Positions 61,429 to 64,000 of a stretch of DNA of 64,000 nt are shown piece after piece. The position numbers were made by a program, and so were the translations under genes. Source of the DNA: a virus. The notes under the pieces were generated by a model. It saw only the letters and a program-made list of their open reading frames with translations, was not told the origin of the DNA and did no database searches. The DNA lies in IMG/VR virus record IMGVR_UViG_3300046323_000360, positions 1 to 64,000 of that record; one strand, given 5' to 3'. Numbering within the stretch: the stretch's first letter is position 1; every line of letters starts with the position of its first letter.

Positions 61429-61982
61429 TATTTAGTGGCGCGGTTCTCTGGGTTGATAGGTGTGTAAACCTTCGAGGTTGCAGTTAGAGGTTGCTTGTAG
61501 CCGTAGCGTACAAGACGGAAGCGTAGTGCTCCGTGGGTAACGCCAAGGCGCTTTGCTAAACGGTAAAGCGTGACGCCTTCAACAACGTGAGCGTGATTTA
61601 GCAGTGCTGTATATTCTTCCGCCTCTTCGCGGTACTTGGCTCCGTTTGAACGCACCTGCTGAGCATAAGGCTGAAGTTCCAGTAGACGTGCAAGGGTTTC
61701 TGGAGTTGGCTCGATATAAGAAGGAGCAGCCTTTACTGGCTTTAGAGGTGGGCTTGGAAGTTCAACCTTGATTTCGATTGGAAACGGAGCTTCCTTAAGT
61801 GAAATTTGACGGACGCGCTCGCGGGTTAGATCTGTAGCCGAGGCAATGGACTCTAGCGTCCAGCCATTGGTACGGAGCTGACGAATGAGCTGGTCTCGAA
61901 TCTCTGAATCAACAATGTGATCGAACTCGTCTTTGATGTATTCGGGAAGCTGCTGGTTCTTTTTGATGTAATCGGTTGGCAT
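61428..61982 (-). CDS. Probable terminase small subunit, two helix-turn-helix motifs
   Basis: I placed the start at ATG 61982 because AACAGGAGAACAGAA precedes it; a GTG 30 bases upstream at 62012 is an alternative. The 184-residue protein has two HTH regions: GWTLESIASATDLTRERVRQ (sigma-region-4-like) and GVTLYRLAKRLGVTHGALR. The position just upstream of TerL and the DNA-binding fold suggest TerS, which recognises the packaging site. A transcription regulator is the alternative. Confidence 0.6.
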   Translation of the reverse strand: MPTDYIKKNQQLPEYIKDEFDHIVDSEIRDQLIRQLRTNGWTLESIASATDLTRERVRQISLKEAPFPIEIKVELPSPPLKPVKAAPSYIEPTPETLARLLELQPYAQQVRSNGAKYREEAEEYTALLNHAHVVEGVTLYRLAKRLGVTHGALRFRLVRYGYKQPLTATSKVYTPINPENRATK

Positions 61983-62045
61983 TTCTGTTCTCCTGTTTTC
62001 TGTATGCGTCACTTTGTTACGGTACTACGTTGTGTTGTAAGTTTA

Positions 62046-62309
62046 CTACTTTACTCGGCCTTCTGCAACCTGCAGAGGAACATCTTCAATCTTAACATGA
62101 AAGAAGGAGATGTCAATAATGAATGTAACCGTGATGTTGGTTACGTTAATAATCGAGTTGATCATCGTAATCATTTTTTCGATATCAGCTTCATCTGCAT
62201 CGCCTGGAGCATCAATCTGAACTTTACAATCTGTCATTTCAAAGACGCCTGATTGTGGAAGTGCATCTCGTAATTCGTCTGGACTACTTACCTGCAGTTT
62301 TACGCTCAT
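62046..62309 (-). CDS. Hypothetical protein overlapping the small membrane protein
   Basis: The 87-residue product (MSVKLQVSSPDELRDALPQS...) has a mixed alpha/beta pattern and an isoleucine-rich stretch (SIINVTNITVTFIIDISFF) that may be buried strands rather than a membrane helix. The ribosome site AGAGGAG upstream is strong. It overlaps the previous gene by 26 bases. I recognise no family. Confidence 0.5.
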   Translation of the reverse strand: MSVKLQVSSPDELRDALPQSGVFEMTDCKVQIDAPGDADEADIEKMITMINSIINVTNITVTFIIDISFFHVKIEDVPLQVAEGRVK

Positions 62310-62466
62310 TTAGGTGGTTCTCCTCTTCTGGCTCGAAATAGTAATCGAGTCGGTCTGGTGCATTTAGCACAATAGTAATGAAAGTGTAAGCGATTAGCAA
62401 AAACGCCCCTATTGATAGCAACAGAAGAAACGCCGCTATGGCTAGAAAGATTACTAGAGGTGTCAT
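62284..62466 (-). CDS. Small membrane protein, lysis region
   Basis: The 60-residue protein has one long hydrophobic helix (MTPLVIFLAIAAFLLLLSIG... to ~35) and a charged cytoplasmic tail (PEEENHLNERK). It begins directly after the stop of the putative holin, so the two are coupled. It could be a second holin-like or antiholin protein. Assignment rests on topology and position only. Confidence 0.55.
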   Translation of the reverse strand: MTPLVIFLAIAAFLLLLSIGAFLLIAYTFITIVLNAPDRLDYYFEPEEENHLNERKTAGK

Positions 62467-62715
62467 CTATCCGAGCTTTGAGTTGATGGAGAGGACTGCA
62501 AGGGTAATTGAGGCGGTAGAGAGGGAGAGAATGGTTGGGAGCCCTTCTAGACCCGTAAAGATAGAGAGAATGGTCGCTGCAAGGGCAGTAAGGACTGCAA
62601 ATACCGGCGTCCACGCAATTTGACTGAGAAACAGTAGGAAGTTGGTCATTATTGTGTCTTTCTGGGTGGGTGGTTGTACAACTCCGAGTAGGGGAGCTGG
62701 GGATTTCTTTGTCAT
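62467..62715 (-). CDS. Putative holin
   Basis: Two hydrophobic segments (residues ~24-45 and ~55-80) make this a two-pass membrane protein of holin size. Two starts are possible: ATG 62715 (82 residues), preceded by a TACTAT -10-like element six bases away (leaderless), and ATG 62649 (60 residues) with a weak AGAAAGA ribosome site. Use of both starts would resemble holin/antiholin pairs. It lies beside the NlpC/P60 gene. Confidence 0.6.
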   Translation of the reverse strand: MTKKSPAPLLGVVQPPTQKDTIMTNFLLFLSQIAWTPVFAVLTALAATILSIFTGLEGLPTILSLSTASITLAVLSINSKLG

Positions 62716-62786
62716 GTTGCTATAGTAGCACAGAAAAAATTAAATGGAGCAGTTTTTAGTCATGCTCCAGGACTTGTTTTTGTAAC

Positions 62787-63428
62787 TTATTGGGTAAGAA
62801 CCCGAGTGTATGTTACTTTACTGTATTTTCCGCCAAACTTACTGATGGAAACAATCGAGGTTTGGAATCCTCGTCGATTTCCAGCATGAATCATTTTGTC
62901 GGGGCCAAGGTAAATCCCAACATGATATGCCGAGTTAGTACCTTTGTAGGTAAAAGCAACAATGTCTCCTAGTTTTGGGTTCTTAACTAGAATTCCTGAA
63001 TGCTTTTGAATAGACGCCCTGTGCTCAAGGGTGACGCCCATTTGCTCGTAGGCCCAGCGAACTAGACCTGAGCAGTCCCAGCCTGAGGGGCTGGCACCAG
63101 AAAATACGTACCAAGTGTGGTTCACATATTTCTTGAGCGTGTGAACCGTGGTGTGGATTTTCTTTGTATTGCTTAATTTCAGTTTAACAAGGGCATCGTG
63201 CTTCGCAATAGTTGCCGGACTGGCAACTCCTGGACGCATTAGCTTACTTGTTACGTCTGTATGTGTCTCACTCTGGATAGTAAGGGCGTCTACTACTTTT
63301 AGTTGAGCCTTAGCTGGTCCAGCATATACAAACTGTGCAGATCCTGCTGCGTTAGCCTCAGAGGATGTGATGCATCCAGTGATTCCTAGCAACGTTACTG
63401 CAGTGACTATTCCAATTAGCCATTTCAT
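62787..63428 (-). CDS. NlpC/P60 cell-wall peptidase with lipoprotein signal
   Basis: The 213-residue protein begins with a signal peptide (MKWLIGIVTAVTLLGITGC) ending in a lipobox-like LLGITGC, with Cys19. The C-terminal NlpC/P60 domain has the catalytic Cys in GWDCSGLVRWAYEQMG (~118), His in YHVGIYLG (~168) and a further His in MIHAGNRR. It should cleave peptidoglycan stem peptides. Export by a lipoprotein signal is unusual for an endolysin; it might act as a slow-release lysin or a virion/early cell-wall enzyme. It is the first gene after the strong leftward promoter. Confidence 0.85.
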   Translation of the reverse strand: MKWLIGIVTAVTLLGITGCITSSEANAAGSAQFVYAGPAKAQLKVVDALTIQSETHTDVTSKLMRPGVASPATIAKHDALVKLKLSNTKKIHTTVHTLKKYVNHTWYVFSGASPSGWDCSGLVRWAYEQMGVTLEHRASIQKHSGILVKNPKLGDIVAFTYKGTNSAYHVGIYLGPDKMIHAGNRRGFQTSIVSISKFGGKYSKVTYTRVLTQ

Positions 63429-63579
63429 TTAGCGACCTACCTTTCTATGGGTTAGTTCAGTCGTTTATTGTCTTGGGGTTTTAGACATTATCCTTTTCAG
63501 TTGTATTGTTTCTTTGGTGCCGAGTGTACAAAAGAGCACTCCCTACTTTTATTGTAAGAAGCGCTCTCCGTACATCAAT

Positions 63580-63609
63580 ATTATCACTGCATGAAGCGGG
63601 GGATGTCAA
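63580..63609 (-). promoter_or_regulatory. Strong leftward promoter for the lysis/packaging/structural genes
   Basis: On minus, consensus -35 TTGACA (63604-63609), an 18-base spacer and GATAAT (63580-63585). It precedes the NlpC/P60 gene and is the best placed promoter for the long leftward operon. Confidence 0.7.
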
Positions 63610-63700
63610 ATCGGGAAATAGGGGCGTCTATTTGAACGTATTTTTTGAAAATTTGTGGAGCGGGATTTTAAAAAGAGGGGGTCAAAAGGTACAGAAGTTT

Positions 63701-63728
63701 TTGACGAATTGGACGAATACCGTATACT
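63701..63728 (+). promoter_or_regulatory. Rightward promoter with leaderless start
   Basis: -35 TTGACG at 63701-63706, a 16-base spacer, -10 TATACT at 63723-63728. ATG 63734 begins five bases after the -10. It is divergent from the leftward promoter and probably drives early genes beyond the window. Confidence 0.65.
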
Positions 63729-63733
63729 AGACG

Positions 63734-63820
63734 ATGAACTGCTTTTGGGATGCGAGAGGGCAGTTGTTGTTTTTCGGGCAATTCAAAATCGTTTCCGGGC
63801 GGGTCGGGATTGACCAGTAA
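63734..63820 (+). CDS. Possible leaderless 28-residue leader peptide
   Basis: The frame runs from ATG 63734 to TAA at 63818-63820, coding MNCFWDARGQLL and so on (28 residues). It would be translated from the 5' end of the promoter's mRNA. Its Trp and Cys near the start and the overlapping hairpin AACTGC/GCAGTT followed by GTTGTTTTT suggest an attenuator or leader rather than a functional protein, but a small regulator is possible. Confidence 0.3.
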   Translation: MNCFWDARGQLLFFGQFKIVSGRVGIDQ

Positions 63821-64000
63821 AGCCCCCCTTTACAGGCATAGTGCCCTCATTATTTTTCTGATGAGTCAGGTGATAACACTTGTTCAAAAGTATTTTGAAA
63901 ATCTATAAGAAAATCTCTGAAGCCTATTTAATTGTGCCTAGAACCCGTCAAACCCCGCCTAGCGAGTTATTGCCTATAGAGCTATAGAAAGCGTCAAAAT

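Larger units (their letters stand above)
63429..64000. other. Non-coding control region at the right edge
   Basis: No large gene fits in this ~570-base stretch. It holds a leftward promoter, a rightward promoter, a leaderless mini-ORF and several short hairpins: AAATAG/CTATTT (63616-63633), AACTGC/GCAGTT near 63736, GTAAAG-CCCCC-CTTTAC (63817-63833) and CTCAT/ATGAG near 63846-63865. The rest shows no recognisable element. Confidence 0.55.

Noticed and set aside
63429-64000. tRNA or cos site in the right-edge gap
   Set aside because: No cloverleaf or CCA-end is visible, and short hairpins alone do not identify a packaging end.
1-64000. Integrase, excisionase or CI-type repressor (temperate life style)
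   Set aside because: None was recognised in any gene. The window is only part of the genome, so life style remains open.

Overview
The window is part of the genome of a tailed double-stranded DNA phage with siphovirus morphology: tape measure protein, two-frame tail assembly chaperone, major tail protein, distal tail protein and a ReqiPepy6 Gp37-like tail protein. The host is most likely an actinobacterium. The phage carries a WhiB-type Fe-S regulator, an actinophage-type capsid protease with the domains usual in that group, and several candidate leaderless promoters. Base composition looks moderate rather than the high GC of Streptomyces or Mycobacterium phages, so a low-GC (for example aquatic) actinobacterial host is my inference; I did not compute GC. 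No integrase, CI-like repressor, tRNA or CRISPR array was recognised.

Layout: (1) 1-7936, plus strand: tail fibre and adhesin genes (collagen-like, kelch-like, glycine-rich and beta-propeller proteins); the first gene runs off the left edge. (2) 7939-11127, minus strand: a sugar-related module (FkbM methyltransferase, TPR-like protein, GH43/GH130-like propeller, DxD glycosyltransferase). (3) 11141-13741, minus: prim-pol/SF3-helicase replication protein, then a divergent control region and a short plus-strand operon at 13953-15805 (membrane protein, HTH protein, metallophosphoesterase). (4) 15808-26346, minus: regulation and DNA metabolism (WhiB with zinc ribbon, SSB, Sak4-like ATPase, Cas4-like nuclease, SNF2 helicase, RuvC-like resolvase, family A DNA polymerase, dCMP deaminase). 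(5) 26399-58092, minus: structural genes, from tail tip back to portal. (6) 58124-63428, minus: packaging and lysis (TerL with intein, probable TerS, small membrane proteins, NlpC/P60 lipoprotein). (7) 63429-64000: a control region with divergent promoters.

The most interesting observation is a probable second -1 programmed frameshift. The tail chaperone pair uses the slippery heptamer CCCAAAT, a 5-nt spacer and a perfect 8-bp stem. The same arrangement occurs at the junction of two giant virion-region genes: CCCAAAA, a 6-nt spacer containing the stop codon, and a two-tier GC-rich stem. The downstream frame is open through the junction and has no ATG, GTG or TTG codon before 52609. Readthrough would give a protein of about 1,943 residues carrying a metalloprotease-like HExxH, a kinase-like segment and an ADP-ribosyltransferase-like C-terminus, all plausible effector domains of a particle-borne protein.

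Other notable items are a class 3 intein (WCT triplet, no N-terminal nucleophile) in the terminase, a 1,724-residue capsid protease protein with duplicated accessory domains, a Dps gene inside the head operon with its own terminator, a 14-bp inverted repeat across a leaderless start, and a hidden 59-codon gene between TerS and TerL.
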